A DNA stretch of 64,000 bases from Celeribacter naphthalenivorans (GTDB lineage: Bacteria; Pseudomonadota; Alphaproteobacteria; Rhodobacterales; Rhodobacteraceae). The notes below the pieces were generated by a model. That model made no database searches. It had not been told where the DNA came from and saw only the letters and a program-made list of their open reading frames with translations. Where the stretch lies: assembly GCF_020524585.1 (NCBI RefSeq), contig NZ_JAIVLK010000011.1, positions 1-64,000 of the forward strand. The letters run 5' to 3'. This document shows, one piece after another, positions 27,406 to 35,757 of the stretch; the first letter of the stretch is position 1; the number at the start of each line of letters is the position of its first letter. A program made the translations under genes and the position numbers.

Positions 27406-28196
27406 GCGCGCAGAAGCCGCACCAAATTGGCCGCCACGAACAACAGAGCAGCAACGCAAACGATGGTCGGGCCGGTCGGCGTGTCAAAGGTGAATGCACT
27501 TTGAATGCCGCCCAGGACGGAGAGCACGCCGATCACCATCGCGATGGCGGCCATGCGCTCGGGCGTGCGCGAGAAGGTGCGCGCACTTGCGGCCGGGATC
27601 AACAGCATCGCGGCGATCAACAGCGTGCCGACCACTTTGATGGCGACCGCGACGACGAGGGCCAAGGCGAGCGACAGGATCATCTGTTCGCGCTTGGGCG
27701 AGATGCCGGAGGCATAGGCCAAATCGGGGTTCAGCGTCGCGGTCAAAAGTGCCGACCAGCGCCAATACAACAGCCCGACGACCAAAGCCGCGCCAAGCCA
27801 GATCACCAAAAGATCGCTGCGCCCGACGGCGAGGATGTCGCCAAAGAGATAGGCCATGAGATCGACCCGAACGCCCGGCACAAAGGAGACGGCGACGAGG
27901 CCGAAGGCCAGCGAACTGTGCGCCATGACGCCGAGGATCGTGTCCATGGCAAAGCCCCGACCCGAGAGTGCGGAGACGGTCACGGCCATGATCAGGGCGA
28001 TGCTCAGAACACCGGCGAAAATCGAGATGTTGAAAGCCAGTGCCAGAGCCACGCCCAACAAGGCCGCATGCGCCGTGGCGTCGCCGAAATAGGCCATGCG
28101 CCGCCAGACGACGAAACAGCCCAGAGGGGCGGCGGCCAGAACGAGGCCCAGCCCGGCCAAGACCGCGCGGACGATGAAATCATCCAAAAGGCTCAT
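27393..28196 (-). CDS. znuB: Zinc ABC transporter permease
   Basis: This 267-residue inner-membrane permease of the metal ABC-3 family has seven to eight hydrophobic helices. CFVVWRRMAYFGDATAHAALLGVALAL near the N-terminus is characteristic of ZnuB. It forms the zinc channel with ZnuC. Its start overlaps the znuC stop (ATGA). Its 3' end overlaps mtlK by 13 bp, so transcripts of the two operons collide. Confidence 0.92.
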   Translation of the reverse strand: MSLLDDFIVRAVLAGLGLVLAAAPLGCFVVWRRMAYFGDATAHAALLGVALALAFNISIFAGVLSIALIMAVTVSALSGRGFAMDTILGVMAHSSLAFGLVAVSFVPGVRVDLMAYLFGDILAVGRSDLLVIWLGAALVVGLLYWRWSALLTATLNPDLAYASGISPKREQMILSLALALVVAVAIKVVGTLLIAAMLLIPAASARTFSRTPERMAAIAMVIGVLSVLGGIQSAFTFDTPTGPTIVCVAALLFVAANLVRLLRAQVK

Positions 28197-28960
28197 GCGC
28201 TTTCCTTATGTGCTGTGTCGTGATGGTGGTGATCCGAGGTGTGATCATGATCGCAGGCATCGTGGTCATGGTCGTGGCGATAAAGCGCCAGCGCGCCATG
28301 GGTGCCGGTGCCAAAGAGCGCGCGGTATTCTGGCGCGGAGGCGACATGTTCCGGCGCGCCGTGGCAACAGACATGACCGTTGAGACAGATCACGCGATCC
28401 GAGGCCGCCATCACGACATGGAGCTCATGCGAGACCATGAGCACGGCACAGCCTTTTTCGCGGCGCAGCCGCTCGATCTGGCTGTAGAAATCGGCTGAGC
28501 CGGGTTGGTCGAGGCCTTGGGTCGCTTCATCCAAAATCAACAGATCGGGATTGGTCAAAAGCGCGCGCGCCAAAAGCACGCGTTGAAATTGCCCGCCCGA
28601 GAGCGCGGTCATCTGATGATGGCAAAGATGCCCCGCGCCCGCGTCATGAAGCGCGGCATGGGCGGCATCATCGCTCACGCGCTTCGGCAGCGACAGGAAC
28701 CGGCGCACGGTCAGCGGCAGGGTCGGATCGATATGCAGCTTTTGCGGCACATAGCCGATCTTGAGGCCTTTTTTGCGGGTGATCTTGCCGATCTTGGGCG
28801 AAAGCGCCCCGATGATGACCCGCAAGAGCGTCGATTTGCCGGAGCCGTTCGGACCGACGATGGTGACGATCTCGCCGGGCTCGATGTCGAGCGAGACCTG
28901 ATCCAGCACCTGACGTCCGCCGAGATGCAGGCTGATCGTGTCTACGGAAACGAGGCTCAT
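28193..28960 (-). CDS. znuC: Zinc ABC transporter ATP-binding protein with His-rich tail
   Basis: This 255-residue ATPase has Walker A GPNGSGKST, Q-loop GYVPQKLHI, signature LSGGQFQRVLLARAL and Walker B LLILDEATQGLD. The last 27 or so residues are an Asp/His-rich tail (HDHDHDACDHDHTSDHHHH), which can bind zinc and may sense or deliver metal at the cytoplasmic side. The start is set at 28960 because that ATG overlaps the zur stop (ATGA); a longer in-frame reading adds eleven non-conserved residues. It is the middle gene of zur-znuC-znuB. Confidence 0.92.
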   Translation of the reverse strand: MSLVSVDTISLHLGGRQVLDQVSLDIEPGEIVTIVGPNGSGKSTLLRVIIGALSPKIGKITRKKGLKIGYVPQKLHIDPTLPLTVRRFLSLPKRVSDDAAHAALHDAGAGHLCHHQMTALSGGQFQRVLLARALLTNPDLLILDEATQGLDQPGSADFYSQIERLRREKGCAVLMVSHELHVVMAASDRVICLNGHVCCHGAPEHVASAPEYRALFGTGTHGALALYRHDHDHDACDHDHTSDHHHHDTAHKESA

Positions 28961-29457
28961 TTCGGGTCTTTCGCCTGATCGTTCGCGAGGCAATTGGGGC
29001 AGGTGCCCTCGGCCTCGAGCACCGCGCGGCTGATGCGAAAGCCCGTGGTGTCGGCGATCTGGTTCAACAGGCTGTGCGAGGGATCGGTTTCCGCCTCGGC
29101 CACCGCATCGCAGGTGGTGCAGATCAGAAACGCCGGGGTGTGAATGTCGCCCGGGTGCGCGCAGGCGATAAAGGCGTTCAGCCGCTCGATCTTATGGGCA
29201 AAGCCGTTCTTTGTCAGAAAGTCGAGGGCGCGGTAGGCCACCGGTGGCTGGCTGCCGAACCCGTCTTCGGCCAAGCGGGCCAGCACGTCATAGGCGCCCA
29301 AAGCACGGTGTTCTTCGAGCAGGATTTCCAAGGCACGTTTGCGCACAGGCGTCAGTTGCAGCCCGGCCTTTTGGCAGGTCCGATCCGCCTCGGCGACGGC
29401 ATCGGCGACGCAATGGCTGTGATCGTGCTTTTGAAATCCGATCGGGTTCGGGTCCAT
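28957..29457 (-). CDS. zur: Zinc uptake regulator, Fur family
   Basis: This 166-residue zinc-responsive repressor begins with a His-containing segment (FQKHDHSHCVADAVAEAD), then a winged helix (LQLTPVRKRALEILLEEHRALGAYDVLARL) and a dimerisation domain. Structural zinc ligands are probably CTTC (about residues 113-116) and CPNC near the C-terminus; regulatory-site His residues lie around HKIERLNAFIACAHPG. It is the first gene of the leftward zur-znuC-znuB operon and faces znuA, with a probable Zur site between them. Confidence 0.92.
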   Translation of the reverse strand: MDPNPIGFQKHDHSHCVADAVAEADRTCQKAGLQLTPVRKRALEILLEEHRALGAYDVLARLAEDGFGSQPPVAYRALDFLTKNGFAHKIERLNAFIACAHPGDIHTPAFLICTTCDAVAEAETDPSHSLLNQIADTTGFRISRAVLEAEGTCPNCLANDQAKDPK

Positions 29458-29523
29458 AGGGCTGTGCTCCGTAAGGGCGCGAGGCGCGGGGGTGGGTCTT
29501 TGAGGAGACTCGTGACAGGAGGA

Positions 29524-29575
29524 CTTGATATGTTATCACCTGTGATATATCAAGCCCGTCACGTAATAACATAAC
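29524..29575. promoter_or_regulatory. Probable Zur-binding region in the zur-znuA divergent promoter
   Basis: The 139-bp gap holds an interrupted palindrome with 8-bp arms, CTTGATAT (29524-29531) and ATATCAAG (29547-29554). It also has the inverted heptamers ATGTTAT (29530-29536) and ATAACAT (29566-29572), the latter inside GTAATAACATAAC. Proteobacterial Zur boxes carry TGTTAT/ATAACA half-sites, so one or two Zur dimers could repress both directions. The exact box cannot be fixed by eye. Confidence 0.62.
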
Positions 29576-29596
29576 ACACCAAATCCTGAGGCCAGA

Positions 29597-30733
29597 ATGT
29601 CCCTACGTTCCTCCCTTTTCTTTGTTCCTGTTCTCGCGGGCGCACATTTCGCACACGTCACCGCCGCGCAGGCCGAGGTCCCGAATGTCGTGACCGACAT
29701 GGCGCCGATTCACTCTCTGGTCATGCAGGTGATGGGCGATCTGGGCGAGCCTTCCGTCTTGATGCCGCAGGGCGCCTCGCCGCATGGCTATGCTCTGCGC
29801 CCTTCCGATGCGCGCGCGGTGCAACAGGCGGATGTCGTGTTCTGGACCGGCCCGAAGATCGAACCCTGGCTCGATGAGGTGATCGACGAGATCGGCGATC
29901 AGACGCTGTCCGTGCCGCTCGCGAATGTCGAGGGGGCGACCGTGTTGGAGGTCCGTGAAGGCGCGACCTTTGAGCGTCATGTGCATGGCGAGGATGAGCA
30001 TGATCACGATCATGATGAGGCTGAGGCGCATGACGATCATGATCACGACGACCACGACGATCATGGGCATGAAGAAGAGGCGCATGATGACCACGACGAT
30101 CATGCGCATGAGGCGGAGGATCACGACGACCACGATCACGACCACGACGATCACGCGCATGAAGACGAAGGGCATGATGATCACGATGGTCACGACGACC
30201 ATGATCACGCTCATGAGGGCACTGATGGTCACGCTTGGCTCGACCCGATGAACGGCCGGGTCTGGTTGGGTGTCATCGCGGAAGAGCTTGCCGCGCTCGA
30301 TGCGGAAAACGCGGAAACCTACCGCGCCAATGCCGCCGCCGCCCAAGAGGCGCTGGACGTGAAAATCGCGGAGATTCAGTCAGAGATGGCGCCGCTCTCC
30401 GAGATGAATTTCATCGTCTTCCACGATGCTTATAACTATTTCGAAAACCGTTTCGGTCTGTCGGCGGCAGGTTCGATCTCGATCAGCGACGCCAGCGCGC
30501 CGAGCCCCGCGCGCATTCGTGAAATTCAGGACAAGGTGAAAGAGATCGGCATCACCTGTGTGTTCTCCGAGCCGCAATTCAACGCGGGTCTTGTCAACAC
30601 CGTGCTGGACGGCACCGAAGCCAAAAGCGCGGTCATCGACCCGCTGGGCGTCGACCTGACGCCGGGGGCCGGGTTCTATGGCGATCTGATGGACTCTCTG
30701 GCGGGGGCCTTCACGGCCTGTGCCGAAGACTGA
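29597..30733 (+). CDS. znuA: Zinc ABC transporter substrate-binding protein with long His/Asp-rich loop
   Basis: This 378-residue periplasmic zinc-binding protein has a signal peptide (FFVPVLAGAHFAHVTAAQAE). The cluster A-I fold includes VTDMAPIHSLVMQVMGDLG, PHGYALRPSDARAVQQADVV, HAWLDPMNGRVW and FIVFHDAYNYFENRFGL; zinc-ligand His residues are in PHGYAL, GHAWLDP and FHDAY. Residues about 128-212 are an insertion of HDH/DDHDHD repeats, roughly 85 residues, longer than in E. coli ZnuA. The loop probably scavenges zinc at low concentration. It is transcribed alone, divergent from zur-znuCB, and ends before a hairpin terminator. Confidence 0.95.
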   Translation: MSLRSSLFFVPVLAGAHFAHVTAAQAEVPNVVTDMAPIHSLVMQVMGDLGEPSVLMPQGASPHGYALRPSDARAVQQADVVFWTGPKIEPWLDEVIDEIGDQTLSVPLANVEGATVLEVREGATFERHVHGEDEHDHDHDEAEAHDDHDHDDHDDHGHEEEAHDDHDDHAHEAEDHDDHDHDHDDHAHEDEGHDDHDGHDDHDHAHEGTDGHAWLDPMNGRVWLGVIAEELAALDAENAETYRANAAAAQEALDVKIAEIQSEMAPLSEMNFIVFHDAYNYFENRFGLSAAGSISISDASAPSPARIREIQDKVKEIGITCVFSEPQFNAGLVNTVLDGTEAKSAVIDPLGVDLTPGAGFYGDLMDSLAGAFTACAED

Positions 30734-30758
30734 TCTGATCTGAGAAAAAGGTGAAAAA

Positions 30759-30790
30759 AAGGGCGCGGGGCTTTGTCTCGCGCCCTTGTT
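30759..30790. terminator. Hairpin terminator after znuA
   Basis: A GGGCGCG/CGCGCCC stem (30761-30767 with 30779-30785) is followed by TTGTTT on the plus strand and preceded by AAAAAAA, which becomes a U-tract on the minus strand. It probably ends the znuA transcript. Confidence 0.7.
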
Positions 30791-30821
30791 TGTCCGGGGG
30801 GCGCACTTTACATCCAAGGAC

Positions 30822-31616
30822 ATGAAACTTCGCATCCCTTTCCGCAATGGCCCGCCAAGGGTCAATGTCGTGCGTCTGAATGGCGCGATCATGACCCGTC
30901 AGGGCGGTTTGAACGACCAAAGCCTTGCGCCCGCAATCGAGCGCGCCTTTCGCAAGGGCAAGCCCACGGCGGTGGCGCTGTCGATCAATTCTCCGGGCGG
31001 CTCGCCGGTGCAGTCGTCTTTGATCGCGGCGCGGATTTCGCGGCTGGCGGCGGAAAAAGAACTGCCCGTCTATGCCTTTGTCGAGGATGTCGCGGCCTCG
31101 GGGGGCTATTGGCTGGCCTGTGCCGCCGATAAGATTTTCGTCGATACAAGCTCTATCGTCGGCTCGATCGGGGTGATTTCGGCGGGCTTTGGCTTTGATC
31201 AGCTGATCGCCAAGCACGGGATCGAACGTCGGGTCTATACTTCTGGTAAATCGAAAAGCCAGATGGACCCGTTCCGCCCGGAAAATCCCGAAGATGTGGC
31301 GCGGATCAAAGGGCTTCAGGAAGAAATCCATGAGGCCTTTATCCAGCACGTCACCACGTCCCGCGCCAAACGGCTCTCGAAAGAGGTCGAGCTTTTCGAT
31401 GGCGCGTTCTGGACCGGGGCGAAGGGGGTCGAACTGGGCCTTGCGGATGGTCTCGGCCATCTCGTGCCGAAGATGAAAGAGATGTACGGCGATAAGGTGC
31501 GTTTGACGGTGTTCGGGCCGAAACGTCCCCTGCTGCGCCGCTTCGGGACTGAACTGGCCTCCGGTCTGACGGCGCAGGTCGAAGAACAGGCGCTTTGGGC
31601 CAGGTTCGGGCTCTGA
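30822..31616 (+). CDS. S49 family serine peptidase (SohB/SppA-like)
   Basis: This 264-residue member of the signal-peptide-peptidase family has the beta-strand NVVRLNGAIM, the SINSPGGSP loop, the nucleophile Ser in DVAASGGYWLA (about residue 90) and the general-base Lys in YTSGKSKSQMDP (about 142). It is the short, single-module form lacking a clear membrane anchor at the N-terminus. It probably cleaves membrane-protein fragments or signal peptides. The start at 30822 is the first plausible ATG, although AAGGA lies only 1 nt upstream, which is unusually close; upstream TTG at 30786 is a possible alternative. It is followed by a small zinc-ribbon gene. Confidence 0.85.
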   Translation: MKLRIPFRNGPPRVNVVRLNGAIMTRQGGLNDQSLAPAIERAFRKGKPTAVALSINSPGGSPVQSSLIAARISRLAAEKELPVYAFVEDVAASGGYWLACAADKIFVDTSSIVGSIGVISAGFGFDQLIAKHGIERRVYTSGKSKSQMDPFRPENPEDVARIKGLQEEIHEAFIQHVTTSRAKRLSKEVELFDGAFWTGAKGVELGLADGLGHLVPKMKEMYGDKVRLTVFGPKRPLLRRFGTELASGLTAQVEEQALWARFGL

Positions 31617-31620
31617 CGCC

Positions 31621-31788
31621 ATGATGTTCAAGGTTATCAGCGTTTTCCTGATCTTCATGATGGTTTTGGCCATCTTCGGACGGCTGCGCTTTCCTGGACA
31701 GCAAAAACTCAAAGACATGAAATGCCCCCGCTGCGGGCGTTACAAGATAGGCAAGGGCGCATGCGCCTGTGAAAAGGGCAAACCCTGA
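31621..31788 (+). CDS. Small membrane-anchored zinc-ribbon-like protein (55 residues)
   Basis: ATG at 31621, 4 bp after the S49 peptidase stop, opens a 55-residue frame. It has one hydrophobic segment (FKVISVFLIFMMVLAIFG) followed by a basic stretch and a C-terminal cysteine set CPRCGRYKIGKGACAC (C-x2-C then C-x-C), suggesting a small zinc ribbon. Its TGA shares a base with the next gene's ATG (TGATG), so it is translationally coupled to the antiporter. Function unknown; position suggests a role with the peptidase or antiporter. Confidence 0.75.
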   Translation: MMFKVISVFLIFMMVLAIFGRLRFPGQQKLKDMKCPRCGRYKIGKGACACEKGKP

Positions 31789-32732
31789 TGGATTTCATTT
31801 ACGCGGTCGCCGGTTTGGTGCTTTTGCTCGTGGCGGGCGACATGTTGGTGCGTGGCGCCGTGAACCTGTCTCTGCGACTTGGCATTCCGGCGCTGATCGT
31901 CTCATTGACCGTTGTGGCCTTTGGCACCTCCGCGCCGGAACTTCTGGTCTCCGTCTCGGCGATTTTCGATGGTGTGCCGGGGCTGGCGCTGGGCAATGTG
32001 ATCGGCTCGAACACCGCCAATGTCTTGCTTGTGCTGGGCATTCCTGCACTGATTTCGACGCTGCATGTGATCGACAATTCCACCCGCGCCTCCTACCTTC
32101 AGATGATCGGCGCGACGGTGCTTTTCATTCTTTTGGCGATGCGTGGTCAATTCGACTGGATCGCCGGGATTGTGCTTTTGGTCGCGCTGTTCTCGATGAT
32201 CGGCCATGCGATCTATCAGGCCCGTTGTCACCGCGTGGCGCAGCGCGATGTCGAGGAAGAAGAGGTCGAAGGCGCCGATCCGGATATGCCTTGGACAAAG
32301 ATCATCGGTTTTCTCGTTGCCGGTCTCATCGGCCTGCCTTTGGGGGCGGATCTTCTCGTCGATGCCTCGACCAATATCGCGCGGGCTTTCGGCGTGTCTG
32401 AAACCGTGATCGGCCTGACGCTTGTGGCCCTTGGCACCTCCTTGCCGGAGCTTGCGACCACGGTGATGGCGGCGCTCCGCAAACAAGCTGATGTGGCCTT
32501 TGGCAACGTCATCGGCTCGAACATGTTCAACCTTTTGGGCATCATCGGGGTGTCGAGCCTTGTCGGGACGCTTCCGGTCGATGCCGAGCTGATGGATTTC
32601 GACATCTGGGTGATGCTCGTATCTTCGATGATCCTCGGTGTGTTCGTGCTCAAACGCATCGACATCACCCGTCTTTGGGGGATCGTCCTTTCCGCCCTAT
32701 ATGTCCTCTACGTTTTGGCTGTTCTGAGCTGA
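31788..32732 (+). CDS. Calcium/sodium antiporter, CaCA family (YrbG-like)
   Basis: This 314-residue inner-membrane cation exchanger has two inverted halves of about five helices each, with the alpha-repeat signatures AFGTSAPELLVS (about residues 44-55) and ALGTSLPELATT (about 212-223), each carrying the acidic ion ligand. GNVIGSNTANVLLVLG and GNVIGSNMFNLLGIIG flank them. A charged cytoplasmic loop EEEEVEGADPDMPW separates the halves. Start overlaps the zinc-ribbon stop. Confidence 0.9.
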   Translation: MDFIYAVAGLVLLLVAGDMLVRGAVNLSLRLGIPALIVSLTVVAFGTSAPELLVSVSAIFDGVPGLALGNVIGSNTANVLLVLGIPALISTLHVIDNSTRASYLQMIGATVLFILLAMRGQFDWIAGIVLLVALFSMIGHAIYQARCHRVAQRDVEEEEVEGADPDMPWTKIIGFLVAGLIGLPLGADLLVDASTNIARAFGVSETVIGLTLVALGTSLPELATTVMAALRKQADVAFGNVIGSNMFNLLGIIGVSSLVGTLPVDAELMDFDIWVMLVSSMILGVFVLKRIDITRLWGIVLSALYVLYVLAVLS

Positions 32733-32742
32733 GGAGAGGATT

Positions 32743-33528
32743 TTGCGGGACAAAAGAGCGCTTGTGACCGGGGCGGCGCATCGGCTTGGCCGGGCTATGG
32801 TTTTGGCCTTGGCGGAGGACGGGTTCGATGTCGCGGTGCATTGCAACCGTTCGACGGAGGCCGCAGGGGCGCTGGTTGCGGAACTGCGCGGCATGGGGCG
32901 CAAGGCCTCTGTTTTACAAGCCGATCTTTTGGATGAGGCACAGGTTGAAACGCTGGTCCCGCGTGCGGTCGATGCCTTGGGCGGGCCTTTGACGCTTTTG
33001 GTGAATAATGCCTCGATTTTCGAACAGGACAGCCTGCCGGACGTGACCCGTCAAAGCTGGGATCGGCATATGGAAAGCAACCTGCGCGCGCCCTTTGTGT
33101 TGCTGCAAGCCTTCGCAGCGCAGGCGCCCGAGCCGGTAGCGGACGCGCGTGGGCGACCCGTGGCGCAGGGCCTTGTGGTCAATATGATCGACCAGCGGGT
33201 GCGCAAGCTGACGCCGCAGTTCATGAGCTACACTCTGGCTAAATCCGCGCTCTGGGCGCTGACCCAAACGGCGGCACAGGCATTGGCGCCGAAGGTGCGT
33301 GTGAATGGCATCGGGCCGGGGCCGACCCTACAGGGCGCGCGCCAGTCGGATGAGGCCTTTGCCACCCAGCAAAGGGCCACGCTTTTGCAACGTGGCGTGG
33401 ACCCCGAGGACATCTGTGCGGCACTGCGGTATCTGTTGGGTGCAAGCGCTGTGACTGGGCAATTGATCTGCCCTGATAGCGGTCAACACCTGGCCTGGGA
33501 AACGCCCGATGTGGATGTCGCAGAGTGA
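32743..33528 (+). CDS. SDR family oxidoreductase
   Basis: This 261-residue short-chain dehydrogenase has the nucleotide motif TGAAHRLGRAM, structural NNASIFEQD, catalytic Tyr-Lys in SYTLAKSALW and a C-terminal GQLICPDSGQHLAWE. The RLG variant of the glycine motif and the overall form resemble pteridine-reductase/FolM-like enzymes, but this is not certain. The TTG start at 32743 is supported by GAGGAGAGGA immediately upstream. It lies 10 bp after the antiporter and 0.3 kb before uvrC. Confidence 0.8.
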   Translation: MRDKRALVTGAAHRLGRAMVLALAEDGFDVAVHCNRSTEAAGALVAELRGMGRKASVLQADLLDEAQVETLVPRAVDALGGPLTLLVNNASIFEQDSLPDVTRQSWDRHMESNLRAPFVLLQAFAAQAPEPVADARGRPVAQGLVVNMIDQRVRKLTPQFMSYTLAKSALWALTQTAAQALAPKVRVNGIGPGPTLQGARQSDEAFATQQRATLLQRGVDPEDICAALRYLLGASAVTGQLICPDSGQHLAWETPDVDVAE

Positions 33529-33591
33529 CCCAGCGGCAGGCTGTTGCGAAAAGTTTTGCACCTTGGGCCGATTTGTTTCAATTCCGTTACT

Positions 33592-33750
33592 AAAATGTAA
33601 ATCATTTCAATGATTTGCGAGGGTCTTGAAAATATTTATTTTAAAATCAATAGCTTAAAAATGTGACTGTTTTTTGGGCAAACTCACGAAAGCGCATGGA
33701 AACAAGGGAAAATCGCGGTTCACGAAAACTTATCGGCAGGGTTATCCACA
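33592..33750. other. AT-rich intergenic segment with an 18-bp palindrome and a DnaA box
   Basis: The gap before uvrC contains a perfect inverted repeat AAATCATT-TC-AATGATTT (33599-33616), a run of A/T (about 33628-33662) with ATTTTAAAAT, and a consensus DnaA box TTATCCACA at 33742-33750. I see no coding potential. It may be a regulatory region for uvrC or the SDR, or a DnaA-binding site. A single box does not establish a replication origin. Confidence 0.55.
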
Positions 33751-33825
33751 GGAATCGTGGATGAGTTTCCTCTTGCCCCCAGTGCGATAAGATTGCAGCC
33801 AGAGACGGGAATCAGAGACAGGCAG

Positions 33826-35739
33826 ATGAGCGAAGAGACGACCCCAAAAGAAAGCGCTTTGGAGAGCACAGAGGTGAGTCCGGAGATGAGCAAAGACATC
33901 CCGCGCGGTCACAAGGTGATCGACGCCTATGTCAAACAGCTCGACGGCTCGCCGGGCGTGTATCGCATGCTCGATCCCGAACATAACGTGCTCTATGTCG
34001 GCAAGGCGAAGAACCTGAAGAACCGGGTCTCGAACTATGCGCGTCCGCATGGCCATTCGGCGCGGATCGCCAAGATGATTTCCGAGACCTCGCAGATGAT
34101 GTTCCTGACCACGCGGACGGAAACCGAGGCGCTTCTCTTAGAGCAAAACCTGATCAAACAGCTCAAGCCGCGCTACAACGTGTTGTTGCGAGACGATAAG
34201 TCGTTTCCGAACATTCTCGTCACCCATGATCATGAGTTCCCGCAGATCACCAAACACCGCGGTGCGCGCAAGCGCAAAGGGTCCTATTACGGCCCCTTCG
34301 CCTCGGCCTCCTCGGTCAATCGCACGCTGAACCAGTTGCAAAAGGTGTTTCTGCTGCGGAACTGTTCGGATGTGGACTTTGAGTCTCGCACGCGGCCCTG
34401 TCTGCAATATCAGATCAAGCGCTGCACCGGGCCTTGTGTCGGCAAAATCTCGAAAGAGGATTACGCCGAGCTGGTGAATGAGGCGGAGCGGTTCTTGCAG
34501 GGGCGGCACTCTGGGCTTCAGGAAAAACTGGCGCATGACATGCAAGAGGCCTCCGACGCCATGGAGTTCGAAAAGGCGGCGGGGCTGCGCGACCGGATCC
34601 GGGCGCTCACCAATGTGCAGACCGCCCAAGGCATCAACCCGCGCACGGTGGGCGAGGGCGATGTGATTGGTTTGCATATGGAGGGCGGGCAGGCCTGTGT
34701 TCAGGTCTTCTTCATCCGTGCGCATCAGAACTGGGGCAATAAGGATTTCTATCCGAAAACCAACGGGGCGGAGGCCGAAGAGGTCTTGGCCGGTTTCATC
34801 GGCCAGTTCTATGAGAAACGCGATCCGCCGCGTCAGTTGATCCTGTCGCATGACATCGAAGAGCGCGAGCTGATGGCCGAAGCGCTGTCGGAAAAAGCGG
34901 GCAAGAAAATCGAAATCCTCGTCCCGCAACGTGGCGAGAAACAGGAGCTTGTCGCCTCTGCGCTGCGCAATGCCCGCGAAAGTCTCGGTCGGAAAATGTC
35001 CGAGGGGGCGGCGCAGGAGAAACTGCTCGAAGGGCTCAAAGAGGCTTTCGACCTGCCGCAGGTGCCCGCGCGCATCGAGGTCTACGACAACTCTCATATT
35101 CAGGGTGCGCATGCGGTTGGCGCGATGATCGTCGCGGGGCCGGAAGGTTTCATGAAGAACCACTACCGCAAATACGACATTCGCGGTGACGACATCACGC
35201 CGGGCGATGACTTTGGCATGATGAAAGAGGTGCTGACGCGGCGATTTAAACGCCTTTTGAAAGACGACCCGGATCGTTCCAAAGGTCTCTGGCCCGATCT
35301 TCTGTTGATCGACGGCGGCGCGGGGCAGGTCTCTGCCGTGCATGAGATTATGGTCGAACAGGGGGTCACAGATGTGCCGATGATCGGCGTCGCCAAGGGC
35401 ATCGACCGCGATCAGGGCAAGGAAGAATTCCACCGCATCGGCCACCGCGTCATGGCGCTTCGGCGCAACGATCCGGTGCTCTATTTCATCCAGCGGATGC
35501 GCGACGAGGCGCACCGTTTTGCCATCGGCACCCATAGGGCGAAGCGTTCGAAAGCCATGGGGCTTACGCGGCTCGACGAGGTGCCGGGTGTTGGCGCGAC
35601 CCGTAAACGGGCGCTTTTGGCGCATTTCGGCTCGGCCAAGGCGGTGTCGGGCGCGAACCTCGCCGATCTTAAGGCCGTGGACGGAATTTCAGAGAAAGTG
35701 GCCCAGACCATCTACGACTTCTTCCATGAAAACGGATGA
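33826..35739 (+). CDS. uvrC: Excinuclease ABC subunit C
   Basis: This 637-residue nuclease makes both incisions in nucleotide excision repair after UvrAB loading. The GIY-YIG domain is near residues 40-125 (SPGVYRMLDPEHNVLYVGKAKNLKNRVSNY). The Cys-containing segment RTRPCLQYQIKRCTGPC is followed by a UVR motif (about 235-265), the RNase H-like endonuclease domain (about 400-545, IEVYDNSHIQGAHAVGAMIV) and helix-hairpin-helix repeats at the C-terminus (LDEVPGVGATRKRALLAHFG). The ATG at 33826 gives a normal family length; an in-frame GTG at 33757 would add 23 non-conserved residues. It is followed 18 bp later by pgsA. Confidence 0.95.
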   Translation: MSEETTPKESALESTEVSPEMSKDIPRGHKVIDAYVKQLDGSPGVYRMLDPEHNVLYVGKAKNLKNRVSNYARPHGHSARIAKMISETSQMMFLTTRTETEALLLEQNLIKQLKPRYNVLLRDDKSFPNILVTHDHEFPQITKHRGARKRKGSYYGPFASASSVNRTLNQLQKVFLLRNCSDVDFESRTRPCLQYQIKRCTGPCVGKISKEDYAELVNEAERFLQGRHSGLQEKLAHDMQEASDAMEFEKAAGLRDRIRALTNVQTAQGINPRTVGEGDVIGLHMEGGQACVQVFFIRAHQNWGNKDFYPKTNGAEAEEVLAGFIGQFYEKRDPPRQLILSHDIEERELMAEALSEKAGKKIEILVPQRGEKQELVASALRNARESLGRKMSEGAAQEKLLEGLKEAFDLPQVPARIEVYDNSHIQGAHAVGAMIVAGPEGFMKNHYRKYDIRGDDITPGDDFGMMKEVLTRRFKRLLKDDPDRSKGLWPDLLLIDGGAGQVSAVHEIMVEQGVTDVPMIGVAKGIDRDQGKEEFHRIGHRVMALRRNDPVLYFIQRMRDEAHRFAIGTHRAKRSKAMGLTRLDEVPGVGATRKRALLAHFGSAKAVSGANLADLKAVDGISEKVAQTIYDFFHENG

Positions 35740-35757
35740 CGGGGTAAGGAGAGAGCC

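Noticed and set aside
33742-33750. Chromosomal replication origin at the DnaA box
   Set aside because: Only one consensus box was found and no neighbouring dnaA, dnaN, hemE or parAB genes are present. It is kept only as a finding to test.
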